Of a DNA stretch of 39,045 nucleotides, positions 25,069 through 32,626 are shown piece by piece. The notes beneath the pieces were generated by a model. The model did no database searches, was not told the origin of the DNA, and worked only from the letters and a program-made list of their open reading frames with translations. The first letter of the stretch is position 1; each line of letters begins with the position of its first letter. The stretch lies in assembly GCA_944392785.1 (NCBI GenBank), contig CALXXW010000025.1, positions 107,264 through 146,308 of the forward strand, read 5' to 3'. The position numbers and the translations under genes were made by a program. Origin of the DNA: an uncultured Alphaproteobacteria bacterium (GTDB taxonomy: Bacteria; Pseudomonadota; Alphaproteobacteria; CAAHEQ01; UBA3637).

Positions 25069-25545
25069 TTAGCCTCGTAGAATTTTGCCGAAGCGATCCA
25101 ATAAAGCATTGGTGATTTTGGTTTCAGCGCCGTCAAAGAAAGCTCGCGTTATATCGACGTACTCATTAATAATAATCGGTGCATCCAAGTCAGGGTTGGC
25201 ATAAAATTCGGCTATGCCGGCACGTAAAATCGCACGTAAAGTTGGCTCAATATCGTTAAAATGGATGTTTTCGGATAATGATGAACGAATGGCGTTATCA
25301 ATTTCTTCTGCCTGTTCAGCATACGCTTTGACAATATGCGTAAAAAGCTCGGCATCTGCTGCCGGTAATTCAATGCTTTCCTCACGCGCATCGTGATCGA
25401 CCAAGACTTGTCCGCCCATTTCTCCCAAGAGCACTCGGCTGGTGATTTTATCCCAGCTTTCATCGGAAAAGTCATGAGCATAAATAGCTTGGACAGCCAG
25501 CAACCGAGCGTTTGTAAATTTAAGTTTAGTGTTTTTTTCGATCAT
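25069..25545 (-). CDS. nusB: Transcription antitermination factor NusB
   Basis: 158 residues; binds boxA RNA with NusE/S10 during rRNA transcription. The N-terminal helix ARLLAVQAIYAHDFS and the C-terminal part AIINEYVDITRAFF-like sequence followed by AETKITNALLDRFGKILR are characteristic. Its start lies inside the nrdR end (20-base overlap), so the two are co-translated. In many alphaproteobacteria the riboflavin genes lie between nrdR and nusB; here they are missing. Confidence 0.93.
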   Translation of the reverse strand: MIEKNTKLKFTNARLLAVQAIYAHDFSDESWDKITSRVLLGEMGGQVLVDHDAREESIELPAADAELFTHIVKAYAEQAEEIDNAIRSSLSENIHFNDIEPTLRAILRAGIAEFYANPDLDAPIIINEYVDITRAFFDGAETKITNALLDRFGKILRG

Positions 25546-25996
25546 TTTTCCTCGTTAATTTTGCAACGAACTCTTCAAAATCTTCTGTTTTTGTAAAATT
25601 TTTATAGACAGAAGCATACCGTACATAAGCAACTTTGTCAAGAGAAAGAAGTGACTCCATTACCAATTCTCCGATATCTGAAGATCGGATTTCGGGCTCC
25701 GAACGAGACTCTAATTCATGAACAATAGAGTTGGTCAGCTGTTCGATTTTACTATGAGCAATATCCCGTTTTCCGACAGCCAATAAAATAGATTGATATA
25801 ACTTCTCTCGTTCGAAAGGAACCCGCACATTATTCTTCTTGATGACGATCAGGTCTCTGAGTTGAACGTGTTCAAAAGTTGTGAAGCGTGCGCCACATTT
25901 CAAACAACTACGCCGTCTTCGAATGCTTGTTCCATCGTCGCTGACACGTGTGTCTTTGACCTGAGTTGCCGGATGGCCACAGAAAGGGCAATGCAT
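25526..25996 (-). CDS. nrdR: Transcriptional repressor NrdR
   Basis: 156 residues. An N-terminal zinc ribbon (CPFC near residue 3 and CLKC near 31) is followed by an ATP-cone domain (VIKKNNVRVPFEREKLYQSI, then VAYVRYASVYKNF). NrdR represses ribonucleotide reductase genes by sensing dATP/ATP. It sits between glyA and nusB on one transcript, its usual neighbourhood. The start follows AAAGGAGG directly. Confidence 0.96.
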   Translation of the reverse strand: MHCPFCGHPATQVKDTRVSDDGTSIRRRRSCLKCGARFTTFEHVQLRDLIVIKKNNVRVPFEREKLYQSILLAVGKRDIAHSKIEQLTNSIVHELESRSEPEIRSSDIGELVMESLLSLDKVAYVRYASVYKNFTKTEDFEEFVAKLTRKNDRKKH

Positions 25997-26006
25997 GTTT
26001 CCTCCT

Positions 26007-27293
26007 TTAACTGTAAATGGGAAACCGCCGACACAATTCTAAGGATTGTTGACGAATTTCCTGTTCTATCAGGGTTTGTTTTTCGGAATTCAGAGGCAGA
26101 CTTTCCAGAATATCCGCAATCATTGAACCGATTTGATGGAATTCCGTCTCCGAAAAGCCACGTGTTGTCCCGGCCGGTGTTCCCAGACGCAATCCCGAGG
26201 TAATGGATGGTTTTTCCGGATCATTCGGTACGGCATTTTTATTGCAAATAATGTTGGCTCGAGCCAAAGCATCGGCAGCAGCGCTACCGGTTTGTTTGAT
26301 GGGGCGTAAATCCAACAGCAGTAAATGCGTATCCGTTCCTTCGGAGACAAGAGTGAGGCCTCGTTTCCCTAATGTGTCGGCCAAAGCTTGAGCATTGTGA
26401 ATAACTTGGGTTGCATAGGCTCTGAAAGCCGGAGAGAGCGCTTCTCCCAAAGCTACGGCTTTTCCGGCGATGATATGCATCAGTGGTCCACCCTGCAGAC
26501 CTGGAAACACGGCCGAATTCACTTTTTTAGCTATATCCGGATTGTTGGTTAAAATCATACCGCCTCTGGGACCACGCAAAGTTTTGTGTGTTGTGGTTGT
26601 GACGACATCCGCATACAGCAAAGGATTCGGATACACACCGCCGGCAACCAGGCCGGCCACATGAGCCATATCGACCATTAACATGGCTCCCACTTTATCG
26701 GCAATGCTGCGAAAGCGTTGGAAATCAATTGTCCGAGGGTATGCCGAACCACCGGCGATAATCAACTGTGGTTTTTCTTTTATCGCCAATGTTTCGACTT
26801 GATCATAATCAATTAACCCCGTATCGGCATTGACACCGTAGGACAGGCTGCGGTAGTATTTCCCGGAGGCGGAAACCGATGCGCCATGTGTTAAATGTCC
26901 TCCGGCATCCAGACTCATGCCTAAAATGAGGTCATTGGGTTTTAGTAAAGCCAGATAAACGGCTTGATTTGCCTGAGAACCGGAGTGGGGTTGAACGTTA
27001 ACAAAAGAGGCGCCGAACAGGCGTTTGGCTCGGTCTATGGCCAACTGTTCCATTTCATCGACATGTTCGCAACCATGGTAATAGCGTTTACCGGGATATC
27101 CTTCGGCATACTTGTTGGTTAAAACAGAGCCCATGGCTTCAATAACGGCTTGAGAAACGATATTTTCACTGGCAATCAGCTCCACATGTTCCTGTTGTCG
27201 CCATAGCTCTCGCGTTATGATTTGCGCCACTTCGGGATCTTGAGCAGATAAAGAGGCATTAAAAAAAAGAGTTAAATCAGAGGTAAAAGTCAT
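26007..27293 (-). CDS. glyA: Serine hydroxymethyltransferase
   Basis: 428 residues. A PLP enzyme that interconverts serine and glycine while charging tetrahydrofolate with one carbon. The PLP lysine is in [16 protein letters not shown] near residue 235; other marks are [31 protein letters not shown] and [15 protein letters not shown]. The start overlaps the rpiB stop by four bases (ATGA). Full length, nothing missing. Confidence 0.97.
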   Translation of the reverse strand: MTFTSDLTLFFNASLSAQDPEVAQIITRELWRQQEHVELIASENIVSQAVIEAMGSVLTNKYAEGYPGKRYYHGCEHVDEMEQLAIDRAKRLFGASFVNVQPHSGSQANQAVYLALLKPNDLILGMSLDAGGHLTHGASVSASGKYYRSLSYGVNADTGLIDYDQVETLAIKEKPQLIIAGGSAYPRTIDFQRFRSIADKVGAMLMVDMAHVAGLVAGGVYPNPLLYADVVTTTTHKTLRGPRGGMILTNNPDIAKKVNSAVFPGLQGGPLMHIIAGKAVALGEALSPAFRAYATQVIHNAQALADTLGKRGLTLVSEGTDTHLLLLDLRPIKQTGSAAADALARANIICNKNAVPNDPEKPSITSGLRLGTPAGTTRGFSETEFHQIGSMIADILESLPLNSEKQTLIEQEIRQQSLELCRRFPIYS

Positions 27294-27739
27294 CCGGGCA
27301 TCCTTTCTAATTTGGCGACACGTGCTGTGTGTCGTCCCCCTTCAAAGGGAGTTGTTAAAAAAACATCCAAGCATTGGGTAGCTGTTGTTATATCTGTCAT
27401 TCGGCCCCCCAGAATAAGGACATTCGCATTATTATGTCGTCGAGCCAGTTCCGCCATCTTTGGGGAATAGACCAAGGCTCCGCGGATGAAAGGATAACGA
27501 TTGACAGCTATGCTCATTCCGATACCGCTGCCGCAAATTAAGACCCCGTATTGTCCTGCTTGTTCGGCTATTCCTCTGGCCAACAAAGCGGCTTGATCGG
27601 GATAATCTGAGGGTGTTTGTGGGTCATCCGTGCCATAGTCGATGGGGGTAAACCCTTGGCTTTTCAGATAGGCAACAAGCCCCTCTTTTAAGGGACACCC
27701 GGCATGATCTGCGGCAATCAAAATCTTTTTATCTTGCAT
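27290..27739 (-). CDS. rpiB: Ribose-5-phosphate isomerase B
   Basis: 149 residues; interconverts ribose-5-phosphate and ribulose-5-phosphate. [17 protein letters not shown] at the N-terminus and [19 protein letters not shown] near 67-85, with the catalytic Cys, are family marks; [14 protein letters not shown] follows. The start at 27739 has AGGAAAAG upstream; the frame continues to 27871 across the divergent ruvX start and that part is rejected. First gene of rpiB-glyA-nrdR-nusB. Confidence 0.95.
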   Translation of the reverse strand: MQDKKILIAADHAGCPLKEGLVAYLKSQGFTPIDYGTDDPQTPSDYPDQAALLARGIAEQAGQYGVLICGSGIGMSIAVNRYPFIRGALVYSPKMAELARRHNNANVLILGGRMTDITTATQCLDVFLTTPFEGGRHTARVAKLERMPG

Positions 27740-27762
27740 TTTCCGCTCTTTTCCTTTACACT
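27734..27762 (+). promoter_or_regulatory. Promoter for ruvX, leaderless-type spacing
   Basis: TTGCAT at 27734-27739 and TACACT at 27757-27762, 17 bases apart. The -10 ends 8 bases before the ruvX ATG, and no ribosome binding site is visible, so the message would begin within about two bases of the start codon. The -35 overlaps the rpiB start codon. Confidence 0.55.
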
Positions 27763-27770
27763 TAACAGCT

Positions 27771-28298
27771 ATGACAGACACGCATTCTAGACGAAACGAA
27801 ATAAAAACACAAGAGCTTTTATGGGACGAGTTTAAAAAAAATCTTCCCAAAGGACGTCCGATGATAGGCATCGATTATGGGATGAAACGGATTGGGGTGG
27901 CGCTTTCGGATGCTGCGCAACAGGCTGCTTATCCTTTTAAGATGATTGTCCGTTTGAAAGAGTTGGACGATATCGTGTCCAGTCGAGAGGTCGGGGCCTT
28001 TGTTGTCGGTTTACCTTTGCAGACAGATGGTCAAGAGGGGATGATTGCGCATTCTGTTCGCTTATTTGTTGCGCGATTGATTGAAAAATATGGTTTGCCG
28101 GTTTTTTTGATGGATGAACGCTATACATCTCGGCAGGCGGAATATCGCTTGCGCCGTATGTATATGTCGGATAAAAAGTTGCTGAGGCGTTTGGATGCTG
28201 AAGCGGCTGCCGTGATTTTACAAAAAGCACTGGATAGATTGGCTCTTGACAAAAAAACGGAGAGTGATAAAATTTGTTCTATGGAAGATAAGTTTTAA
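27771..28298 (+). CDS. ruvX: YqgF/RuvX-family putative Holliday junction resolvase
   Basis: 175 residues. RNase H-like fold: IGIDYGMKRIGVALSD near 32-47 with the first catalytic Asp, VGLPLQTDGQEG near 79, the second acid in FLMDERYTSRQAE near 112, and LDAEAAAVILQKAL near 146. The family includes factors for pre-16S rRNA 5'-end maturation; the resolvase name is historical. The first 28 residues are a charged extension beyond the usual start. Divergent from rpiB. Confidence 0.92.
   Translation: MTDTHSRRNEIKTQELLWDEFKKNLPKGRPMIGIDYGMKRIGVALSDAAQQAAYPFKMIVRLKELDDIVSSREVGAFVVGLPLQTDGQEGMIAHSVRLFVARLIEKYGLPVFLMDERYTSRQAEYRLRRMYMSDKKLLRRLDAEAAAVILQKALDRLALDKKTESDKICSMEDKF
27784..27812 (-). promoter_or_regulatory. 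Minus-strand promoter for rpiB-glyA-nrdR-nusB
   Basis: TTGTGT (27812-27807), 17 bases, TAGAAT (27789-27784) on the minus strand. It lies inside the first codons of ruvX, so the two divergent promoters are interleaved. Confidence 0.5.
28246..28273 (+). promoter_or_regulatory. Promoter inside the end of ruvX for the next gene
   Basis: TTGACA at 28246-28251 (consensus) and TAAAAT at 28268-28273 with 16 bases between, 37 bases before the gene at 28310. Confidence 0.7.
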
Positions 28299-28309
28299 GG
28301 AAATGGAAC

Positions 28310-28876
28310 ATGAATAAAGAACAGCGGAAACGGAAATTGAGATTGCTAAAGCAGCATCAGGCAGAAATTCGTGCCAGACGTGAAGCAGCCATGTTGAAAT
28401 TACCCCCTCACGATAAGGGGGAGTTCATGCATTTGAAACGATATGATCCGGCTCCCGGCACGGAGGCAAGAGACTATTTCATTTTTCGCGATAAGGGTAT
28501 TGTGCCGTCGTATTTGACCTTGAATGAAAGAAGACGTATCAGTCGTCAGTTGTTTTGGGAGGAGTGTTTTTCCAAAGTGCATCACTGCGTGCAACAGGTC
28601 TTTCCACATCTTCATAAAAAAGAAGAGAGCCTATCGCAATATAGTTTTTTGATGCTGGGATCTGTGTATACGCATAAGCATACTCGGTGTTTGGATCATG
28701 TGGCCAAACTTTATTCAACCACCGGTATGTTGCAGATTTTGAAGGTGTCCTATCATGAGGATCAGTTGCCGAACGTTATTCGGATTTTTAGCGAGGGACC
28801 ATGTTTGTCGGTGACGCGCTCCAAATTGAAGGGCTGTTTAAAAAGATTGCAACAGGAGCAACGTCAACGGGAGTAA
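28310..28876 (+). CDS. Unrecognised basic protein
   Basis: 188 residues; no family recognised. The first 30 residues are a strongly basic, helix-prone stretch (KEQRKRKLRLLKQHQAEI). A middle region LTLNERRRISRQLFWEECF and a strand-rich part LMLGSVYTHKHTRCLDHVAK follow, with a basic C-terminal helix. Overall charge suggests contact with nucleic acid or ribosome, which is only a guess. AAGGAAATGG precedes the ATG. It has its own promoter in ruvX and a terminator downstream. Confidence 0.75.
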   Translation: MNKEQRKRKLRLLKQHQAEIRARREAAMLKLPPHDKGEFMHLKRYDPAPGTEARDYFIFRDKGIVPSYLTLNERRRISRQLFWEECFSKVHHCVQQVFPHLHKKEESLSQYSFLMLGSVYTHKHTRCLDHVAKLYSTTGMLQILKVSYHEDQLPNVIRIFSEGPCLSVTRSKLKGCLKRLQQEQRQRE

Positions 28877-28956
28877 TGCGATCCCGAGGCGGGTGATGCT
28901 CTGATGGGTGTCAATCTTTAGATTGATCTTGTCATCTTTTTTCTTCAATGTTGCGT

Positions 28957-28993
28957 CATGGAGGACTTGCCAAAGAGTCCTTCATGATTTTTA
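28957..28993 (+). terminator. Terminator after the 28310 gene
   Basis: CATGGAGGACT (28957-28967) pairs with AGTCCTTCATG (28976-28986) with one G-U pair and an 8-base loop, followed by ATTTTTA. A smaller hairpin TCAATC/GATTGA lies upstream at 28911-28926. Confidence 0.75.
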
Positions 28994-29074
28994 TCAGGAT
29001 GTTTTTTTTGTTGCAATTTGAGATGATTTATACTATCCTGCTTTTAACGATTAACCACGAAAGGGGGAAATGAT

Positions 29075-29521
29075 ATGAAACGACTTTTTTTCAGCCTACT
29101 GTGTCTGGCTATTTGTGTGGGAAGCGGTTGTGCCTCATCGGACAACAAAACGTATGAAGAAATGTATACGGACGGTGACCTGCAATCCACGCCGAATTTT
29201 ACACAATTGCGGGATATTCCCGTTCCCGAACGGGCCACACTTGATTTGAAACGCACCCTATTGTTTGGTTCGGATCCTTTGGTTGGACGGTTGGGATTTG
29301 CGGCGCCTTATGCACAGTCAAGCTTGGTAGACTTTTTTATTCAAGAAATGCCCAAATACGGTTGGACAGAAGTGGCGGTTGTGCGCTCCTCTCAAAGCGT
29401 GATGACTTTTGCAAAAGACATACGGGTTGCTATGATACGTTTGAATCCCGAAACGGACACTCAGTCTGAGATTATGTTTGATATTTCTTTGAATCGTAAA
29501 ATGAAAAGTTTTCAACAATGA
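29075..29521 (+). CDS. Lipoprotein of unknown function
   Basis: 148 residues. A lipoprotein signal peptide MKRLFFSLLCLAICVGSGC ends with Cys at 19, so the mature protein is lipid-anchored, probably to the outer membrane. The mature part contains LRDIPVPERATLDLKRTLLF and IQEMPKYGWTEVAVVRSS, a compact alpha/beta domain. It resembles conserved alphaproteobacterial lipoproteins of unknown role. AAAGGGGG precedes the ATG. Overlaps the next gene by four bases (ATGA). Confidence 0.82.
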   Translation: MKRLFFSLLCLAICVGSGCASSDNKTYEEMYTDGDLQSTPNFTQLRDIPVPERATLDLKRTLLFGSDPLVGRLGFAAPYAQSSLVDFFIQEMPKYGWTEVAVVRSSQSVMTFAKDIRVAMIRLNPETDTQSEIMFDISLNRKMKSFQQ

Positions 29522-30378
29522 TAGAAAAATCAGCATCAAAAGAAGGCCTTGAAGGCCAAATAAATCAGTTGGATGCCGATATATTATCGCACCTTTTGAG
29601 AAGATTTCAATTGATGCGGGAATTAAACAAAAAAAGATGCCTGAAAAAGAAAGAGGCCGCCTATATGCCGGATTATGAGGCGATGATTATCCGTCGCCTT
29701 TTAGGACAGATGGGTAAGGATATGGACACGGTTGCGCTGGTTAAAATTTGGCGTGAAATTATGTCTGCCGGCACTCAAATTTATCGCAAAATGCCGATAG
29801 CCGTTTATACCAAAGAACGGGGCTATGATATGTTGACTTTAGCCAAAGATTATTTTGGTATTGGCGCGCATTATCTTTCTTGTATCTCAACGGCGCAGGC
29901 TATTCAAAAGGTGAGTGTCGATGAAGCCGGTGCTGCCGTTTTGCCGCTTTTTGAACAGGCAGAAGAATCTTGGTGGACATTTTTAGCTTCGTCAGAACAG
30001 GACCACTTGGCCATTGTGGCTAAGCTACCCTTTGTCAAGAGTGATTTCCACTTGAAAAGTAATGAGGCTTTTGTCGTTTCAAAAGTTTCCTCGGAGCCTA
30101 CGGGGCATGATAAGAGTCTATTTGCTATTGAGATGCGTATGCAAACCAGTATGGCTTCGTTGAAGACGATGTTGGAGGAGGTTGGTTTAACGGTTGATAG
30201 TGTTTGGCCGGCATATAATTTATCTCGCGTCTATTTATTTGCGGTTGAGGTTGATGGTTTTATTGCGGCTGACGATGACAGGTTGGTTTTGTTTCATGCT
30301 AAGAACCAACAAAATATCCAATTGTTGCGGCGTATTGGAGGTTATGCAACACAAGAAGTGTTATCATGGGTAGCTTGA
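29518..30378 (+). CDS. Chorismate mutase domain protein with degenerate prephenate dehydratase-like part
   Basis: 286 residues. Residues 10-95 match an AroQ-type chorismate mutase: LEGQINQLDADILSHLLRR, MRELNKKR, then IIRRLLGQ and LVKIWREIMSAG. The mutase converts chorismate to prephenate on the way to Phe and Tyr. From about 97, PIAVYTKERGYDMLTLAKDY and AIQKVSVDEAGAAVLPL loosely follow a prephenate dehydratase domain, but I do not see its TRF catalytic motif. The C-terminal part, MASLKTMLEEVGLTVDSVWP, is ACT-like. Activity of the second half is doubtful. In an operon with a lipoprotein and a VirB8-like protein. Confidence 0.78.
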   Translation: MIEKSASKEGLEGQINQLDADILSHLLRRFQLMRELNKKRCLKKKEAAYMPDYEAMIIRRLLGQMGKDMDTVALVKIWREIMSAGTQIYRKMPIAVYTKERGYDMLTLAKDYFGIGAHYLSCISTAQAIQKVSVDEAGAAVLPLFEQAEESWWTFLASSEQDHLAIVAKLPFVKSDFHLKSNEAFVVSKVSSEPTGHDKSLFAIEMRMQTSMASLKTMLEEVGLTVDSVWPAYNLSRVYLFAVEVDGFIAADDDRLVLFHAKNQQNIQLLRRIGGYATQEVLSWVA

Positions 30379-30389
30379 GGAAAAGGAAA

Positions 30390-31217
30390 ATGGCATTTTG
30401 GACATCGTTCTTTAGAAAAAAAACAGATTCTCCGGATATTTTGGGAGCATATCCTGAAAACATGCAGGTTCGTGCTATCCCCGAGCGTCGTTATCTCAAG
30501 ACATCACGATTGCTGGCTCTTTTTGTGATTTTGAATGTTGCCGTTCTTATAGCTCTTTCCGGATTGTTTGTGTATTATGCCAATCGAGTAGATGTCTCTA
30601 TTGCGGGCGCCAACTCTCTTTATTTGTTTGCCATAGATCATGAGCAAAAAATTTTAAAACCATCTGAGTATTATCGCAAAAACGTTCACTCTTTGCAGCT
30701 TATGACAGAGGCAATCGTACGTGATTATATCATTCAACGACATGCCGTTCTTTGGGATGATGATGAGATGCGGCGACGTTGGAACTCTCCGCAGAGCTTT
30801 GTGCTGAATTATTCGACGCCTCGTTTGTTTAATGATTTCAGAAAAGGGGAGGCTTTACAATTTCTCAACGAGTCCCGTTCCAATAATGTCACCAAAGATG
30901 TTCATTTATATGACTTAAAACTTTTGAAGAATAATTTATGGCATGGGATTTTTGAAGTATTCGATATGCCCATTCCGGATGCTTATCGCGCCATATGTCC
31001 GTGTGACGATAATTCGGAAACGTGTCTGTCGTGTAAGCGTCAACATGCGATCAAGCGGCATCGTTATCAGGTTTATCTTCGGACACGTATGGATTCTGAG
31101 CCGACAAAAGCGAATCCTTTGGGAATCACGATTTATGAATACCATTTATTGTATATGCCGATACATGATGATGAAAAAGTTTGGGATATTCCCAGTTTAT
31201 TACGCCCGGTATTTTAG
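30390..31217 (+). CDS. VirB8-like inner-membrane protein
   Basis: 275 residues. A short basic cytoplasmic part leads to one membrane segment (about 41-63) and a periplasmic domain. The domain has the general VirB8 order: EAIVRDYIIQRHAVLW, a mid-strand KDVHLYDLKLL, and NPLGITIYEYHLLY near 242, close to the NPLGF...Y end of VirB8. It carries an odd Cys cluster at 203, 205, 212 and 215 (CPC...CLSC). No other type IV secretion gene is nearby. The start at 30390 follows GAGGAAAAGGAAA; the ATG at 30366 overlaps the previous gene. Confidence 0.6.
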   Translation: MAFWTSFFRKKTDSPDILGAYPENMQVRAIPERRYLKTSRLLALFVILNVAVLIALSGLFVYYANRVDVSIAGANSLYLFAIDHEQKILKPSEYYRKNVHSLQLMTEAIVRDYIIQRHAVLWDDDEMRRRWNSPQSFVLNYSTPRLFNDFRKGEALQFLNESRSNNVTKDVHLYDLKLLKNNLWHGIFEVFDMPIPDAYRAICPCDDNSETCLSCKRQHAIKRHRYQVYLRTRMDSEPTKANPLGITIYEYHLLYMPIHDDEKVWDIPSLLRPVF

Positions 31218-31256
31218 GGTAAAAACAAGTGTTATCACGGATGATGAAAAAAGGTC

Positions 31257-31285
31257 TTGCTTTTTTAAAAAAAATTGGTTATGTA
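31257..31285 (+). promoter_or_regulatory. Possible promoter for the ferredoxin gene
   Basis: TTGCTT at 31257-31262 and TATGTA at 31280-31285, 17 bases apart, 35 bases before the ferredoxin ATG. Confidence 0.5.
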
Positions 31286-31320
31286 AAAGGACGTTCATCA
31301 AATAAATAAAGGAGAAAAAA

Positions 31321-31557
31321 ATGCCTTCAGTTGTTAATGATTCTTGTGCTTTATGCAAAAGTTGTATAGAAGTTTGTCCCGTCGGCGCTTTTCATGATGC
31401 CGGGACACAGGTTGTTGTCAATCCGGACGAATGTATAGATTGCGGTATTTGTATTTCGGAATGTCCGCGCGGAGCGATCTCTTCATCAGATACGGCGGAT
31501 GAAAAATGGATTCGCTTTAATGCGGAAAAGGCAGCTACTTGTCCGAAAGCTGAGTAA
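31321..31557 (+). CDS. 2[4Fe-4S] ferredoxin
   Basis: 78 residues; a small electron carrier. Two cluster-binding motifs are complete: CALCKSCIEVCP near 10-21 and CIDCGICISECP near 40-51, each CxxCxxCxxxCP. The C-terminal part contains a further Cys in ATCPKAE. Redox partner unknown. AAAGGAGAAAAAA lies before the ATG. It has its own promoter and terminator, so expression is independent of the VirB8-like operon. Confidence 0.93.
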   Translation: MPSVVNDSCALCKSCIEVCPVGAFHDAGTQVVVNPDECIDCGICISECPRGAISSSDTADEKWIRFNAEKAATCPKAE

Positions 31558-31579
31558 ATAAGCGTCAAAGAATAAAATT

Positions 31580-31607
31580 AAAAGAGGGGCTTTGGCCTCT
31601 CTTTTTG
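31580..31607 (+). terminator. Terminator after the ferredoxin gene
   Basis: AAAAGAGG and the CCTCTCTTTTT run pair around a short GC loop (GGCTTTGG), ending in five T residues. It starts 22 bases past the stop codon. Confidence 0.8.
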
Positions 31608-31662
31608 TTTTTGATTTGTTTTTTACTTTACTTTTGGGTTGAAATCATATAAACATAATTTC

Positions 31663-32625
31663 ATGACTCAACATGAACCTAAAAAGCAGTTTAAAGTTGC
31701 TGTTATTGTTCCGGCTTTTAACGAGCAAGCCAACCTGGCACATCTGACGGATGAGCTGGTTTCGATTCTGAAGGCTTATCCGGATTATGAGATTTTGTTC
31801 GTGAATGATGGTTCGACCGATGATACTCTTTCTGTTTTAAAGCAATTACGGCAAAAAAATACGCATATCCATTATGTATCTTTTTCACGGAATTTTGGTC
31901 ATCAATATGCGTTAAAGGCCGGGTTGGATTATGTTGATGGAGATTGTGTTATCTCAATGGATGCAGATTTACAGCATCCGCCCCGGTTGATACCGGCACT
32001 GGTAGACGCCTGGCAAAGCGGAGCCTATGATATCGTTTCCACGCAGAGACGGGAAATTAAAGAAGAAAGCTGGTTTAAAAGGGTGTCGTCTCGTTTATTT
32101 TATCGATTTTTTAACTTCATAACGGGGTTGTCTCTACCTCCGGGAGCAGCCGATTTTCGCCTGTTGGATCGACGGGTGGTTGCAACGTTGAGGGCGTTGC
32201 CCGAGCGGGGGTTGTTTTTGCGAGGAATGATTTCTTGGATTGGCTATCGCCAAAAGATTATTCCTTACACGCCGGCGCCGCGATTTGCCGGAAAAAGCAG
32301 TTATACGTTGAAGCGTATGTTGGCTTTGGCGATTGTCGGTGCGACTTCGTTTAGTTCAAAACCTTTACGATTGGCGGTCTATCTTGGTTTAAGTGTGGCA
32401 TTGTTGGGCTGTTTACTCACGGCTTACGTGCTTTATATGCGATTATGGAACGGCTCTGTGATTTCGGGATGGGCATCGCTGATGTGTGTCGTGTTAATTT
32501 TGGGGGGGGCTCAACTATTTGTCATGGGTATTATCGGGGAGTATATAGGGATGATTTTTGGGGAGGCAAAGCATCGTCCGACCTATATTGTTGCAGAAAC
32601 GAGTTTAGAGCAAAAAAGGAAATAA
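31663..32625 (+). CDS. Polyprenyl-phosphate glycosyltransferase (GtrB/DPM1-like GT2)
   Basis: 320 residues. The GT-A domain has VIVPAFNEQANL at 15-26, EILFVNDGSTDDT near 43-55 and the DXD site SMDADLQHPP near 99-108, then GLSLPPGAADFRLLDRRVV. Two C-terminal membrane segments follow (about 230-250 and 265-290). Such enzymes move a sugar from a nucleotide to undecaprenyl phosphate for use outside the membrane. The ATG at 31663 is preferred over a TTG at 31639. It ends one base before the next gene, which may use its lipid-linked sugar. Confidence 0.88.
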   Translation: MTQHEPKKQFKVAVIVPAFNEQANLAHLTDELVSILKAYPDYEILFVNDGSTDDTLSVLKQLRQKNTHIHYVSFSRNFGHQYALKAGLDYVDGDCVISMDADLQHPPRLIPALVDAWQSGAYDIVSTQRREIKEESWFKRVSSRLFYRFFNFITGLSLPPGAADFRLLDRRVVATLRALPERGLFLRGMISWIGYRQKIIPYTPAPRFAGKSSYTLKRMLALAIVGATSFSSKPLRLAVYLGLSVALLGCLLTAYVLYMRLWNGSVISGWASLMCVVLILGGAQLFVMGIIGEYIGMIFGEAKHRPTYIVAETSLEQKRK

Positions 32626-32626
32626 G

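Noticed and set aside
24900-25136. 78-codon reverse frame overlapping the end of nusB
   Set aside because: Out of frame with nusB, no start signals, and overlaps the promoter region in the gap.
27740-27871. N-terminal extension of rpiB
   Set aside because: It crosses the divergent ruvX start and is not part of the conserved RpiB sequence, which begins after a good ribosome binding site at 27739.
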